Positions 1 through 9,349 of a DNA stretch of 64,000 bases are shown here, in pieces. A program made the translations under genes and the position numbers. Location of the stretch: contig NZ_JOHR01000006.1 in assembly GCF_000719775.1 (NCBI RefSeq), positions 372,001-436,000 on the forward strand, read 5' to 3'. The first letter of the stretch is position 1. Every line of letters begins with the position of its first letter. The DNA comes from Streptomyces sp. NRRL F-5135 (GTDB lineage Bacteria; Actinomycetota; Actinomycetes; Streptomycetales; Streptomycetaceae). The notes beneath the pieces were generated by a model. It saw only the letters and a list, made by a program, of their open reading frames with translations, did not search any database and was not told the origin of the DNA.

Positions 1-3000
1 TGCCCCTTCCAGAAGTGGCCGCCCGCCCTGACGACCGACACGTTCTCGATCGTCGTCGGACCGGGGCCGAACCCGTTCATGGGGTAGCCGAAGTCCAGCG
101 AGCTGACCGTGATGCCCGAGTACACCAGGGTGTCCGCGATGTGGATGTTGCGGAAGGTGTTGTCGTAGCCGCCGTACACGGCGACGCCCGCGGCCCGCCA
201 GGTGAGAATCGTGGTCAGGTTCTCGTACACGTTGTTCTTCATGTCCGCGCCGCCGGCGTCGATCGCCGAGAACAGCGCGAAGCTGTCGTCGCCCGTCGCC
301 CTGGCCTCGTTGTTGACGACATGGTTGTCCGTGCTGCCGTTGGTCATGTTGATGCCATCGGCGAACATGTTCCGGATCCGCGAGTTCTTGATCGTGACAC
401 GGTCCGTATTGGCACCCCAGTAGAGACAGACCATGTGCTCGTTCCAGACATTGTCGATCACCATGTCCGAGACGTTGGCGAAGTCGAAGACCTTGCCGGG
501 GCCGTCGATCCGTGAGGTGTAGTTGCCGAAGTAGGCGAACCCGGAGAAGGCCGATCCGTTGGCGGTCGGGTCCGCTCGGAAACCGACATCGGTGTTCTCT
601 TGCGTCGTCGGAGCACGGAACCGGGTGAACCAGGGCCCGGCTCCCACGACCTTGACCGCCTTCCCGTACACCTGGAACTTGCTCGCCGTCTGGTAGTCAC
701 CGGCCGGCAGATAGACGCCGGCCAGCTTTCCCGTGGTGTCCATCCGGACCTTGTCCAGGGCGTTCTGGACGTCCTGGTGGGTGAAGCCGGCGGGGACGGT
801 GTACGCGGCCGGGTCCGGGTTGGCGGTCTGTGTGGCCTGCTCCAGGCTGACGAAGTCGACGGCGTACGTGGACGTGTTGGCCGCGTCCTTCTGGAGCCTG
901 ATCCTGCTGCCCTTCGGAACGGTCCGGCCCAGCATCACGTTCGCCTCGTCGTAGATGTGCCGGGGCGCTCCGGCGCTCGGCGAGTTGCCCGGGCTCGCCT
1001 CGTCCCCGTACAGCCAGGCGTACTTCGAGGTGAGGGCGACCGCCTTGAGGAAGGTGCCGTCGACATAGAGGTTCAGGGTGGAGTCGATGCCTCCGCCGCC
1101 CGGTGCGTCCGGCATGGAGAACCGGGTGACCAGGGTGTTGGTGTCGGCCTTCGCGGTGAATTCGACGAAGTCCCCCGTGGCGTTGAGCGTGACGGCCTTG
1201 CGGCCGGACGCCTCGCCCGCGATGTCGCCGATGGCCCTGTTGGGCCCGACGACCCGGGCACCGCCGCCGGTGACGCCGTCCTCGGCCTCGTACAGGTCGA
1301 ACGGCAGCTGCGCGCCGCGCCCGACGAACAGCGGCCGGCTGCTGGTGTTGTTAGCGCGTTTGCCGGGCAGTTCGTTGGCGTCGTCGGCCAGGACGACCTT
1401 CGCCGTGTACCTGCCGTTCGCTGCCGTCCAGGTCCCGAGAGCGACCGGCGTGGAGGTCGCGCCGGGCCGGAGAGTCCCGTTGTACGCGCCGGTCAGGCTC
1501 TTCACCGTGGCTCCGGCGGAGTCCAGCAGGGACAGCGTGATGCCGTGGGCGCCCGCCGCCGAGGCCACCGTGCCCTGGTTCTCGACCGTGACGGAGAAGG
1601 CCACGGTGTCACCGGCCGCGGGCGCGGAGGGCGAGGTGGAGACAGCGGCGGCTACCAGGTCGGAGCTGTCGACCGGCTTCACCACCAGTGGACTGTCGCC
1701 CGTGCGGGCGTTGTTGGTCTCGTCCTGCTCGACGACCGTGTCGGCCGGGTCGGCGACGGCGGCGATCCGGTAGTCGCCGGCGTCCCGGGGGCCGATGTCG
1801 GCGGTGACGGTGGCCGAGGCACCGGCGGCGAGCGCGCCCACCTGCGCGGTGCCCGCCCTGGTGTCGTCCAGCCGGAACTCGACCGAGGAGGCGGGCGCCG
1901 CGAGCGATCCGGCGTTGCGTACGGTCGCGGAGAGCGTGATCCGATCGGTCTCGACCGGCGCCGAGGGCGTCGCGCGGACCTCGGTGACCTGAAAGTCGGG
2001 GTTGGGCGCCGGGTTGCCGAGCACCTGGAACTCGGCCACCTGCCCGGCCGCCCCGCCGGTGTTGGAGGTGAACTTCAACTGGACGTCGGCGACCCGGGCG
2101 CTGACGGGGATCGTCACTGCGTTGCCGGTGGCCGGGTCGAAGGCGTAGTCCTTGGCCGCCGCCAGGCTCGTGAAGCCGGACACGTTCTGTTCGCGACCCA
2201 GTACCTGGATGTTCTGGGTCCGCGGGCCCCAGGCACTGTCCGGGTTCAGCCGGACGACAACGCTCCGGGCGTCCGCGTCGGCGCCCAGTTTCACGGTCAG
2301 GGTGTTGGGGTAACTGCCGCCCGCCCCCTCCCAGTAGGTCGTCACCTTGTCGTCGTTGGCGTTGGCCGCGACATACGTCTGGACCGTGGAGGAGGCGCTG
2401 ATGGGCTTTCCGACGGCGAGGTTGATCAGCGCGCCCGTGTCACCGTTCCTGGTCACCGTGTTGCTGTCGGCCGACTGGTTGCCCGCCGCGTCCTTGGCCC
2501 GTACGCGGTACGAGACCGTGGAGCCGACCGGCTGGATGTCGGTGTAGGTGGTGACCGTGCCGGCGACGCCGGTGCGCAGCTCGCCGTTGGCGTAGATGTC
2601 GTAGCCGGTCACACCCGTGTCGTCGGTCGATGCCTGCCAGGTCAGCCGGATCCGGCCGGGCGCCGGCTCGGTGAGGGACAGCCTCGCCGGGGCGGTGGGC
2701 GCCTGGATGTCGCCGCTCTCGGGTCCGTGGATCTCCAACTCGGACACCTGGCCGCCGGGCTGCACGGTGTTGGCCGTGATCAGCACCCGCACATAGCGGG
2801 TCGTGGTGGCGTCGAAGGCGATGGTCACCGCGTTGCCGCCCGCCGGGGCGAAGGTGTACGCCCTGGCGGCCGTCAGGTCGGAGAAGGCGGCGTTGTCCGT
2901 GCTGCCCTGGATCTTGAGTGTCTGGTCCCGGGTCTCCCAGCCGTCCGGAAGGCGCAGCACGACCTCGTTGACGCGGACGGAGGCGGCGAGGTCGGCCTGG

Positions 3001-3674
3001 ATCCACTGGGGGAAGGCGTTGTTGCGGCTCTCCCAGTAGCTGGCCCTGCTGCCGTCGTTGGCGTTGCCGGCCGCATAGACCTCGGTGTGGCTGCTCGCGG
3101 TCAGGGTCTTGCCGAGGGCGAGGTTCACCGAGGCGGCGGCCGCGGTGCCCACCTCCACCTCGGCGAGCTGCGCTTTCCCGCCGACCGAGTTGGCCGTGAA
3201 GTTCACCCGTACGAAACGCGCCCGGGTGGCCGGGAAGGCGATCGTCACCGTGTTCCCCGTGCCCTTGCCGAAGGTGTAGGCGGCCGAGGTCTTCAGGGCG
3301 GCGAAGCCGGCGCCGTCGAGGCTGCCCTCGACGGAGAGAGTCTGCCGCCGGGATTCCCAGCCCGCCGGGAGCTTCAGAACGACCTTGTCGACCCGGCGGA
3401 CGGTGCCGAGGTCGGTCCGCACCCACTGCGGGGAGCCGTCCCCGCCGCCCTCCCAGTACGTGGCGGAGTCCCCGTCCGTCACGTCGCGGGCGCTGCCGTG
3501 GCTCGTTCCGGGACTCACCGACGCGGCCCTGTTCGCGGCGGGGGCGCGGCCGGGGACGGGGCTGTCGGCCACCGCTGTGGGCGCCGGCCACCCGGTCATC
3601 AGAAGGCCGGCGGTGACGGTGGCGGCGAGGACGCGCCATACAGGGCGTGTCGTTCTACGGCGTATCGGTCTCAT
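1..3674 (-). CDS. Secreted multidomain beta-helix protein (GH87/mycodextranase-like), C-terminus off window
   Basis: The start is the ATG at 3674; about 1224 codons run leftward without a stop to the window edge, so the C-terminus is missing. The N-terminus MRPIRRRTTRPVWRVLAA followed by a hydrophobic stretch and an Ala-rich cleavage area looks like a signal peptide. Domains in order: two discoidin/F5-8C modules (about residues 45-165 and 180-310), a fibronectin III segment, a third discoidin-like module, two CARDB-like repeats (around 560-770), a CBM35/CBM6-like module (EAEDGVTGGGARVVG), then right-handed beta-helix repeats beginning near HQDVQNALDKVR. The turns ADGINMTNGS and TGDDSFALF resemble the Asp-rich active site of GH87 alpha-1,3-glucanases, so an extracellular polysaccharide hydrolase is likely. 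Family assignment is by motif memory; another beta-helix glycosidase or lyase is possible. Confidence 0.8.
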   Translation of the reverse strand, partial: MRPIRRRTTRPVWRVLAATVTAGLLMTGWPAPTAVADSPVPGRAPAANRAASVSPGTSHGSARDVTDGDSATYWEGGGDGSPQWVRTDLGTVRRVDKVVLKLPAGWESRRQTLSVEGSLDGAGFAALKTSAAYTFGKGTGNTVTIAFPATRARFVRVNFTANSVGGKAQLAEVEVGTAAAASVNLALGKTLTASSHTEVYAAGNANDGSRASYWESRNNAFPQWIQADLAASVRVNEVVLRLPDGWETRDQTLKIQGSTDNAAFSDLTAARAYTFAPAGGNAVTIAFDATTTRYVRVLITANTVQPGGQVSELEIHGPESGDIQAPTAPARLSLTEPAPGRIRLTWQASTDDTGVTGYDIYANGELRTGVAGTVTTYTDIQPVGSTVSYRVRAKDAAGNQSADSNTVTRNGDTGALINLAVGKPISASSTVQTYVAANANDDKVTTYWEGAGGSYPNTLTVKLGADADARSVVVRLNPDSAWGPRTQNIQVLGREQNVSGFTSLAAAKDYAFDPATGNAVTIPVSARVADVQLKFTSNTGGAAGQVAEFQVLGNPAPNPDFQVTEVRATPSAPVETDRITLSATVRNAGSLAAPASSVEFRLDDTRAGTAQVGALAAGASATVTADIGPRDAGDYRIAAVADPADTVVEQDETNNARTGDSPLVVKPVDSSDLVAAAVSTSPSAPAAGDTVAFSVTVENQGTVASAAGAHGITLSLLDSAGATVKSLTGAYNGTLRPGATSTPVALGTWTAANGRYTAKVVLADDANELPGKRANNTSSRPLFVGRGAQLPFDLYEAEDGVTGGGARVVGPNRAIGDIAGEASGRKAVTLNATGDFVEFTAKADTNTLVTRFSMPDAPGGGGIDSTLNLYVDGTFLKAVALTSKYAWLYGDEASPGNSPSAGAPRHIYDEANVMLGRTVPKGSRIRLQKDAANTSTYAVDFVSLEQATQTANPDPAAYTVPAGFTHQDVQNALDKVRMDTTGKLAGVYLPAGDYQTASKFQVYGKAVKVVGAGPWFTRFRAPTTQENTDVGFRADPTANGSAFSGFAYFGNYTSRIDGPGKVFDFANVSDMVIDNVWNEHMVCLYWGANTDRVTIKNSRIRNMFADGINMTNGSTDNHVVNNEARATGDDSFALFSAIDAGGADMKNNVYENLTTILTWRAAGVAVYGGYDNTFRNIHIADTLVYSGITVSSLDFGYPMNGFGPGPTTIENVSVVRAGGHFWKG

Positions 3675-4004
3675 GGATCCCCGATCTTCGGCCTCGGCGC
3701 GAGGGCGGCGAGGGGTGCGGCTCGGACTGCCTGGCTGAGTGATCCGGTTTTCTGCACAGATCAAAGCGTCTTTTGCGCGAACTGGTCAGAGAGTTGCAGA
3801 GAAATAGGGGACCGTCCACGGTCGTGACGAGATCCGTCACCCTGCCTCCCGCAACAGCACCCCCCGACCTTCTTGCAACGTGAGGCAAAGTCACAGCGCC
3901 ACCCACTCCGACCAGGGAACTGCAAACGAACCGCAAACCACGCAAGCAATTTGCAGACAGGCCGACATTCCGGAAAAACGCCGGGCCCTTTACCGTTCGT
4001 ACGT
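3675..4004. other. Divergent intergenic region with TTGCAG-type repeats
   Basis: This 330-base spacer separates the leftward secreted hydrolase from the rightward two-component operon and must hold both promoters. Its base composition is lower in GC than the flanking genes. CTGCAAA at 3920-3926 and TTTGCAG at 3950-3956 form an inverted repeat. Between them lie CGCAAAC and CGCAAGC direct repeats, and further TTGCAG/TTGCAA copies occur near 3793 and 3873. These are candidate operator half-sites for the CitB-like regulator encoded next door; that link is inferred from position only. I could not fix -10/-35 elements. Confidence 0.4.
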
Positions 4005-5828
4005 ATGAGGGCCGGACCGAACAGCACAGGGAGACGACGGAGGCTCGGCTGGCCGCGCCGGGTCTTCTCGCAGGTGCTGCTGATGCAGATCGCCATCGCC
4101 GCGGGCGTCACCGTGCTGGCCACCGGGCTGTTCCTCGCGCCCTTCAGCGAGGAGCTCGACGAACAGGCGATGCGCCGGGCGCTCGTGATCGCCGAGACGA
4201 CCGCGTCGGCACGGGTCGCCGAGGACCTCAAGGACACCCGGCCCACGGTCGAGGGCCCCGTGCAGGCCGAGGCGGAGCGCATCAGGCGGTCCACCGGCGC
4301 CGAGTATGTGGTGATCATGGACCGGCACGGCGTGCGCTGGTCGCACACCGACCGCGCGCAGATCGGCAAGGTCGTCTCCACCGACCCGAGCGCGGCGCTC
4401 GCCGGCCGCCACGTCATGGAACTGGACAGCGGCACGCTGGGCCGCTCGGCCCGGGGCAAGGTCCCCCTGCGCGACTCCTCGGACCGGATCGTCGGTGCCG
4501 TCTCGGTCGGTATCGCGTACGACAGCGTCCGCGACCGGCTTCTCGCCTCGATCCCCGAACTGCTCGCGTACGCGGGCGGGGCACTGGCCGCCGGGGCGCT
4601 CGCCGCGTATCTGATCTCCAGGCGCCTCCAGCGACGGACCCACGACCTGGCGTTCTCCGACATCTCCGCCTTGCTCGCCGAGCGCGAGGCCATGCTGCAC
4701 AGTCTGCGGGAGGGCGTGGTCGCGCTGGACGGCACCGGCCGGATCCGGCTGATGAACGACGAGGCGCAGCGGCTGCTGCGGCTCGGCCCCGACGCCACCG
4801 GGCGGCCCCTCGACACGGTGCTCGGCCCGGGACGCACCACCGAGGTGCTCGGCGGCCGGGTGGTGGGCGAGGACCTGCTGACCGTCCGGGGCAGTCGGGT
4901 GCTGGTCGTCAACCGGATGCCCACCGACGACGGCGGGGCCGTGGTCACCCTGCGCGACCGTACGGAGCTGGAGCGGCTCGGCCGGGAACTGGACGCCACC
5001 CGTGGCCTCATCGACGCTCTGCGGGCCCAGGACCACGAGCACGCGAACCATATGCATACCCTGCTGGGACTGCTGGAACTGGAGATGCACGAGGAGGCGG
5101 TGGAGTTCGTGACCGAGGTCGTCGGGGTGCACCGGACCACCGCCGAGCAGATCACCGAGCGCGTCCACGACCCGCTGCCCGCCGCGCTGCTGGTCGGCAA
5201 GGCCACGGTCGCCGCGGAGCGGGGCGTTCCGCTGCGGCTCTCCCCGGACTCGCTGCTGCCCGACCGGCTGGTGGACCCACAGGGGCTGGTGACGGTCGTG
5301 GGCAATCTGGTCGACAACGCGCTGGACGCCGCGGCCGGTTCCGAGAATCCGGGGATCGAGGTGGAGCTGCGCGCCGAGGGCCGTACGGTCGTCGTCGTGG
5401 TCTCCGACAGCGGCCCCGGCATCGCGGAGGCCGAGCGCGATCTCGTGTTCGCCGAGGGCTGGTCGACCAAGGAGCTGCCGGCCCACGGCAAGCGCGGACT
5501 CGGGCTGGCGATGGTGCGCAGGCTCGCCGAGCGGCAGGGCGGCAGCGCGCGGGTCGACGCGGCGGCGGACGGCGGAGCGGAGTTCACGGTCGTCCTCCCG
5601 GAGGCACTGACAGGGGCGGACCAGGCGGCCACAGCGGACCGGGCGGGGACGGAACGGCCGGGCCCCGCGGACCGGGCGGACCTCGCGGACCTCTCGGACC
5701 GGGCGGATCACGGCATGGCGCGCGGCATGTCCACGACGGGCCTGGACCCGGCGGTCGCGCCACCGTCACCGAGGCCGGCACCGACACCGACACTGCACGA
5801 GCGGGCCACCGCGAGGGAGAAACGGTGA
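4005..5828 (+). CDS. CitA/DcuS-type sensor histidine kinase
   Basis: This is a membrane sensor kinase of the citrate/C4-dicarboxylate family, 608 residues from the ATG at 4005; an in-frame upstream extension reads as non-coding. A basic N-terminus is followed by a first membrane helix (about 24-44) and an extracytoplasmic sensor domain (about 45-180, with YVVIMDRHGVRWSHTD typical of CitA-like PAS/Cache folds). A second helix (about 186-206), a cytoplasmic PAS and the kinase core follow. The H-box is DHEHANHMHT, the N-box NLVDNALDAA, and the G-boxes DSGPGI and GKRGLGLAMV. The last 50 residues are an Asp/Ala/Arg-rich tail of unknown use. The stop overlaps the regulator start by GTGA, so the two are co-translated. 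The ligand (citrate, malate or another organic acid) cannot be read from the sequence. Confidence 0.9.
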   Translation: MRAGPNSTGRRRRLGWPRRVFSQVLLMQIAIAAGVTVLATGLFLAPFSEELDEQAMRRALVIAETTASARVAEDLKDTRPTVEGPVQAEAERIRRSTGAEYVVIMDRHGVRWSHTDRAQIGKVVSTDPSAALAGRHVMELDSGTLGRSARGKVPLRDSSDRIVGAVSVGIAYDSVRDRLLASIPELLAYAGGALAAGALAAYLISRRLQRRTHDLAFSDISALLAEREAMLHSLREGVVALDGTGRIRLMNDEAQRLLRLGPDATGRPLDTVLGPGRTTEVLGGRVVGEDLLTVRGSRVLVVNRMPTDDGGAVVTLRDRTELERLGRELDATRGLIDALRAQDHEHANHMHTLLGLLELEMHEEAVEFVTEVVGVHRTTAEQITERVHDPLPAALLVGKATVAAERGVPLRLSPDSLLPDRLVDPQGLVTVVGNLVDNALDAAAGSENPGIEVELRAEGRTVVVVVSDSGPGIAEAERDLVFAEGWSTKELPAHGKRGLGLAMVRRLAERQGGSARVDAAADGGAEFTVVLPEALTGADQAATADRAGTERPGPADRADLADLSDRADHGMARGMSTTGLDPAVAPPSPRPAPTPTLHERATAREKR

Positions 5829-6502
5829 TCGACGTACTGGTCGTGGACGACGATGTCCGGGTCGCGGGGATCAACGCGGCCTATGTGACCAAGATGGCGG
5901 GCTTCCGCGTGGTGGCCGAGGCCCACTCCGCCGCCGAGGCGCTCGCCCGGGTGGCGGAGCACTCCGTCGATCTCGTCCTGCTCGACCACTATCTGCCGGA
6001 CCGGAACGGGCTCGCGGTGGTCCAGGAACTGCGCCGACACGGCCACCAGACCGACGTGATCATGGTGACGGCGGCCCGGGACGTGGCCACCGTCCAGGCG
6101 GCGATGCGCCATGGCGCGCTCCAGTACCTGGTGAAACCGTTCACCTTCGCCGGACTGCGGGCCAAGCTGGAGGCGTACGCCGGACTCCGCAGGACTGTGG
6201 AGGGCGGCGGCGAGGCGGAACAGTCGGAAGTCGACCGGATGTTCGGCGCCCTGTCCGTCGCGACCGCGCCCGCCCTGCCCAAGGGCCACTCCCCTACCAC
6301 GGCCGAGCTGGTCCGCCAGGTGCTGCTGAGCGCCGAGGGCCCCCTCTCGGCCCAGGAGATCGCGGAGCACGCGGGCATGAGCCGGCAGACCGCACAGCGC
6401 TACCTGAAACTGCTGGAGCAGACCGGACGGGTACGGCTCAGCCTCCGGTACGGGGAGACGGGGCGCCCCGAGCACCGCTACACGTGGGCGGCGAGCGCCT
6501 GA
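5825..6502 (+). CDS. CitB/DpiA-type response regulator
   Basis: This is the DNA-binding response regulator partner of the preceding kinase, 225 residues, with a GTG start that overlaps the kinase stop by 4 bases. The receiver domain (1-120) has the acidic pocket VVDDD, the phosphoacceptor Asp in LLDHYLP, the Thr in MVTAARD and the Lys in LVKPF. The C-terminal winged helix-turn-helix (about 155-220, LSAQEIAEHAGMSRQTAQRY) is the CitB type rather than LuxR or OmpR type. Regulators of this kind usually activate transport of di/tricarboxylates; no transporter gene is in the window, so the regulon must lie elsewhere. Confidence 0.9.
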   Translation: MIDVLVVDDDVRVAGINAAYVTKMAGFRVVAEAHSAAEALARVAEHSVDLVLLDHYLPDRNGLAVVQELRRHGHQTDVIMVTAARDVATVQAAMRHGALQYLVKPFTFAGLRAKLEAYAGLRRTVEGGGEAEQSEVDRMFGALSVATAPALPKGHSPTTAELVRQVLLSAEGPLSAQEIAEHAGMSRQTAQRYLKLLEQTGRVRLSLRYGETGRPEHRYTWAASA

Positions 6503-6518
6503 CCGGTCGGCGAGCAAG

Positions 6519-6674
6519 GGCCGACCAGGGCGAGCACCTCGGCCTCCCGTGCGGTCAGCCCGCCGGGCAGCGCGGCCGGGACGGATGGCGCGGGCTGCGC
6601 AGTCACCCGTTCCAGCAGTCGCCGCTGGAGGGCGGGCGCCAGCCCGGCCTGCCCTGCCGCGACGTCCTCGACAG
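6519..6674 (-). pseudogene. Remnant of a LuxR/NarL-type response regulator
   Basis: Read on the minus strand, about 50 codons give the linker and HTH beginning of a NarL-type regulator: VAAGQAGLAPALQRRLLERV, an Ala/Pro linker, then LTAREAEVLALVG. The match ends at about 6519, where the reading becomes unrelated (PCSPTGQ) and runs into the end of the CitB-like gene. No receiver domain or start is present. The fragment shows that a regulator gene once lay here and was cut away. The identification rests on recognising the LTxREaEVLaLv signature and the AVxxVAAGxxxLxPxxxRRL linker. Confidence 0.5.
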
Positions 6675-6758
6675 CCGGTCTACCGGGAGACGGCCCGACG
6701 CCGGCCGAGAGACGAGCCGACGCGGGCCGCGAGAGGGCCCGGAGTCGGCCGAGGCGGC

Positions 6759-8885
6759 TCAGGTGTCGATGCGCGAGCGGTCCAGGGTCGCGGCGGAGCT
6801 GGTGATGAACTCCTTGCGGGGCGCCACCTCGTTGCCCATCAGCAGGTCGAAGATCTGCTCGGCCGACTCCAGGTCCCCGATGTTGATCCGCCGCAAGGTG
6901 CGGTGACGCGGGTCCATCGTGGTCTCGGCCAGCTGGTCGGCGTCCATCTCACCGAGGCCTTTGTAGCGCTGGATCGAGTCCTTGAACCGGATGTTCTTGC
7001 GCTGGAACTCCAGCAGCGTCTGGCGCAGCTCGTTGTCCGAGTACGTGTACACGTACTTGTTCTGGCCCTTCTTGGGCTGCACCAGCTCGATGCGGTGCAG
7101 CGGCGGTACGGCGGCGAAGACCCGGCCCGCCTCCACCATCGGCCGCATGTAGCGCTGGAAGAGCGTGAGCAGCAGGCACCGGATGTGGGCTCCGTCGACA
7201 TCGGCGTCCACCAGGAGCACGATCTTGCCGTAGCGGGCGGCGTCGATGTCGAAGGTCCGCCCGGATCCCGCTCCTATGACCTGGATGATCGCCCCGCACT
7301 CGGCGTTCTTGAGCATGTCGGAGACGGACGACTTCTGCACGTTGAGGATCTTGCCGCGGATGGGCAGCAGGGCCTGGAACTCACTGTTCCGGGCGAGCTT
7401 GGCCGTGCCGAGCGCGGAATCGCCCTCCACGATGAACAGCTCGCTGCGCTCGACGTCGTCACTGCGGCAGTCGGCGAGCTTGGCGGGCAGCGAGGAGGAC
7501 TCGAGCGCGGTCTTCCTGCGCTGCGCCTCCTTGTGCTGACGGGCCGCGATACGCGTGCGGGCGGCGGCCACGACCTTGTCCAGCACGGCCCGCGCCTGCG
7601 CCTTGGCATCGCGCTTCGTCGACGTCAGGAAGTCCTTGAGCTCCTTGGCGACGACATTGGCGACGATCCGGTTGGCGGCCGACGTACCGAGGATCTCCTT
7701 GGTCTGGCCCTCGAACTGCGGCTCCGCGAGCCGGACCGTCACCACGGCGGTGAGGCCCTCCAGAGCGTCGTCCTTGACGACGTCGTCCTCCGCGACACGC
7801 AGGAGCTTGGCCGAACGCAGCGCCTCGTTGACCGTCCTGGTCACCGAACGTTCGAACCCGGTCACATGCGTGCCCCCCTTGGGGGTGGCGATGATGTTGA
7901 CGAACGACCTGATCGTGGAGTCGTAGCCGGTGCCCCAGCGCAGCGCGATGTCGACGCCCAGTTCACGGGTGACCTCGGTGGGGGTCATGTGCCCGCGGTC
8001 GTCCAGGACCGGAACGGTCTCCTTGAACGTCCCCTGACCGGTCAGCCGGAGCACGTCGCACACGGCCTTGTCCTGGGCGAGGTACTCGCAGAACTCGCTG
8101 ATTCCGCCGTCGAAGCGGAAGGTCTCCACGGAGGCGCCGCTGTCCTCGCCGTTGCCGCCCGACCGCTCGTCCCTGACGACGATGGTCAGGCCGGGGACGA
8201 GGAAGGCGGTCTGGCGGGCGCGCTGGTGCAGCGTCTCCAGCGAGAGCCGGGCGTCCTTGAGGAAGATCTGCCGGTCGGCCCAGTACCGCACGCGCGTGCC
8301 GGTGCGGGTCTTGGGCACCCGCTTGCCCTTGACCAGGCCGTTCGAGGGGTCGAACGGGGCGTCGGGCCCCTGCTCGGTGAAGATGCCGGGGACCCCCCGG
8401 CGGAAGCTGATCGCGTGCGTGGCGCTGTTGCGGTCCACCTCGACGTCCAGCCGGGCGGACAAGGCGTTGACGACCGAGGCGCCCACGCCGTGGAGCCCGC
8501 CCGAGGCGGCGTACGAGCCGCCGCCGAACTTGCCTCCCGCGTGCAGCTTGGTCATCACGACCTCGACGCCGGACAGGCCGGTCTTGGGCTCGACGTCGAC
8601 CGGGATGCCCCGGCCGTTGTCCTTGACCTCGACCGAGCCGTCGTCGTGCAGGATCACCTCGATGTGGTCGCAGTAGCCGCCGAGGGCCTCGTCGACCGAG
8701 TTGTCGATGATCTCCCAGAGGCAGTGCATCAGGCCACGGCTGTCCGTCGAGCCGATGTACATTCCGGGGCGCTTGCGGACCGCTTCGAGCCCCTCAAGGA
8801 CGAGCAGGTGCCGCGCGGTGTAGTTGGAGCCGTCACGGTCTGCGGTCAGCAGCGCAGTGGACGGCACGGACGTATCGGCGGTCAC
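6759..8885 (-). CDS. parE: DNA topoisomerase IV subunit B
   Basis: This is the ATPase subunit of the type II topoisomerase that decatenates chromosomes, 708 residues. The GTG start at 8885 follows AGCGAGGAGCG; a longer in-frame ORF adds 21 unlikely residues. The GHKL ATPase has EIIDNSVDEALGG (catalytic Glu and Mg-binding Asn), DNGRGIPVD and the GGLHGVGASVVNALS lid. The transducer follows, then the TOPRIM domain with VEGDSALGTAK and DADVDGAHI. The N-terminal wording (MYIGSTDSRGLMHCLWEIIDN) is the ParE/second-GyrB type of streptomycetes; canonical gyrB lies near the origin. The parC partner is not in the window. Confidence 0.93.
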   Translation of the reverse strand: MTADTSVPSTALLTADRDGSNYTARHLLVLEGLEAVRKRPGMYIGSTDSRGLMHCLWEIIDNSVDEALGGYCDHIEVILHDDGSVEVKDNGRGIPVDVEPKTGLSGVEVVMTKLHAGGKFGGGSYAASGGLHGVGASVVNALSARLDVEVDRNSATHAISFRRGVPGIFTEQGPDAPFDPSNGLVKGKRVPKTRTGTRVRYWADRQIFLKDARLSLETLHQRARQTAFLVPGLTIVVRDERSGGNGEDSGASVETFRFDGGISEFCEYLAQDKAVCDVLRLTGQGTFKETVPVLDDRGHMTPTEVTRELGVDIALRWGTGYDSTIRSFVNIIATPKGGTHVTGFERSVTRTVNEALRSAKLLRVAEDDVVKDDALEGLTAVVTVRLAEPQFEGQTKEILGTSAANRIVANVVAKELKDFLTSTKRDAKAQARAVLDKVVAAARTRIAARQHKEAQRRKTALESSSLPAKLADCRSDDVERSELFIVEGDSALGTAKLARNSEFQALLPIRGKILNVQKSSVSDMLKNAECGAIIQVIGAGSGRTFDIDAARYGKIVLLVDADVDGAHIRCLLLTLFQRYMRPMVEAGRVFAAVPPLHRIELVQPKKGQNKYVYTYSDNELRQTLLEFQRKNIRFKDSIQRYKGLGEMDADQLAETTMDPRHRTLRRINIGDLESAEQIFDLLMGNEVAPRKEFITSSAATLDRSRIDT

Positions 8886-9349
8886 GCGGTTCGCTCCTCG
8901 CTGAATTTGGATGGGGGCCCGGTGGGGTAAAGGCCCGGCTTCTGTCACCGGTCAGAGCGTACAGAGGCCAGGTAGAGCCGTTGTCACGCCACCCTCGCCG
9001 ATTCTTATGCTAGTCCAAGGTCGCATACGTGTTCGATCCCTCGAGGGAGTGAAGCACACATCACGTTCCCTTCCAGGCATGAACCATTTAGGCTCCGGGC
9101 ACGTCCTCCTCAACAACCGGCAAGCCAGCCGGGGAGGGCACCCCCGACAAGCGACCCCGAGCGAACCCCAAGCAAGCGAAACCCGTAGCGCGAAGCTCCA
9201 CCAAGCAATACGGCCCATTCGCCGCCAACCGTCAGTATCCAGCCACCACCAGAAAGAATTTTCAAGGAAAAGCCGCGAGCGGGAACGTTTTCGGCCTGGT
9301 TGGATGTTGACCCTGGTACGACAGCTCGTCGAGCTAGAGAAGAGGCGAC
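8886..9349. other. Divergent spacer between parE and the DUF7455 gene
   Basis: This 464-base region holds no convincing gene. It must contain the parE promoter (leftward) and that of the small zinc-motif gene (rightward). On the plus strand, TTGACC at 9307-9312 is a fair -35 for the latter, but no clear -10 follows. The section 9150-9300 is poor in G and rich in A and C on the plus strand, unlike coding DNA here. On the minus strand a 19-codon frame with an SD-like GGAAGGGAAC starts near 9065 and could be a leader peptide; evidence is weak. No known riboswitch fold was recognised. Confidence 0.35.

Noticed and set aside
600..3827. Open frame of 1075 codons on the plus strand
   Set aside because: It is the antisense shadow of the secreted beta-helix gene; composition is Arg/Gly/Val-rich without domains, whereas the minus strand has clear discoidin and CARDB modules.
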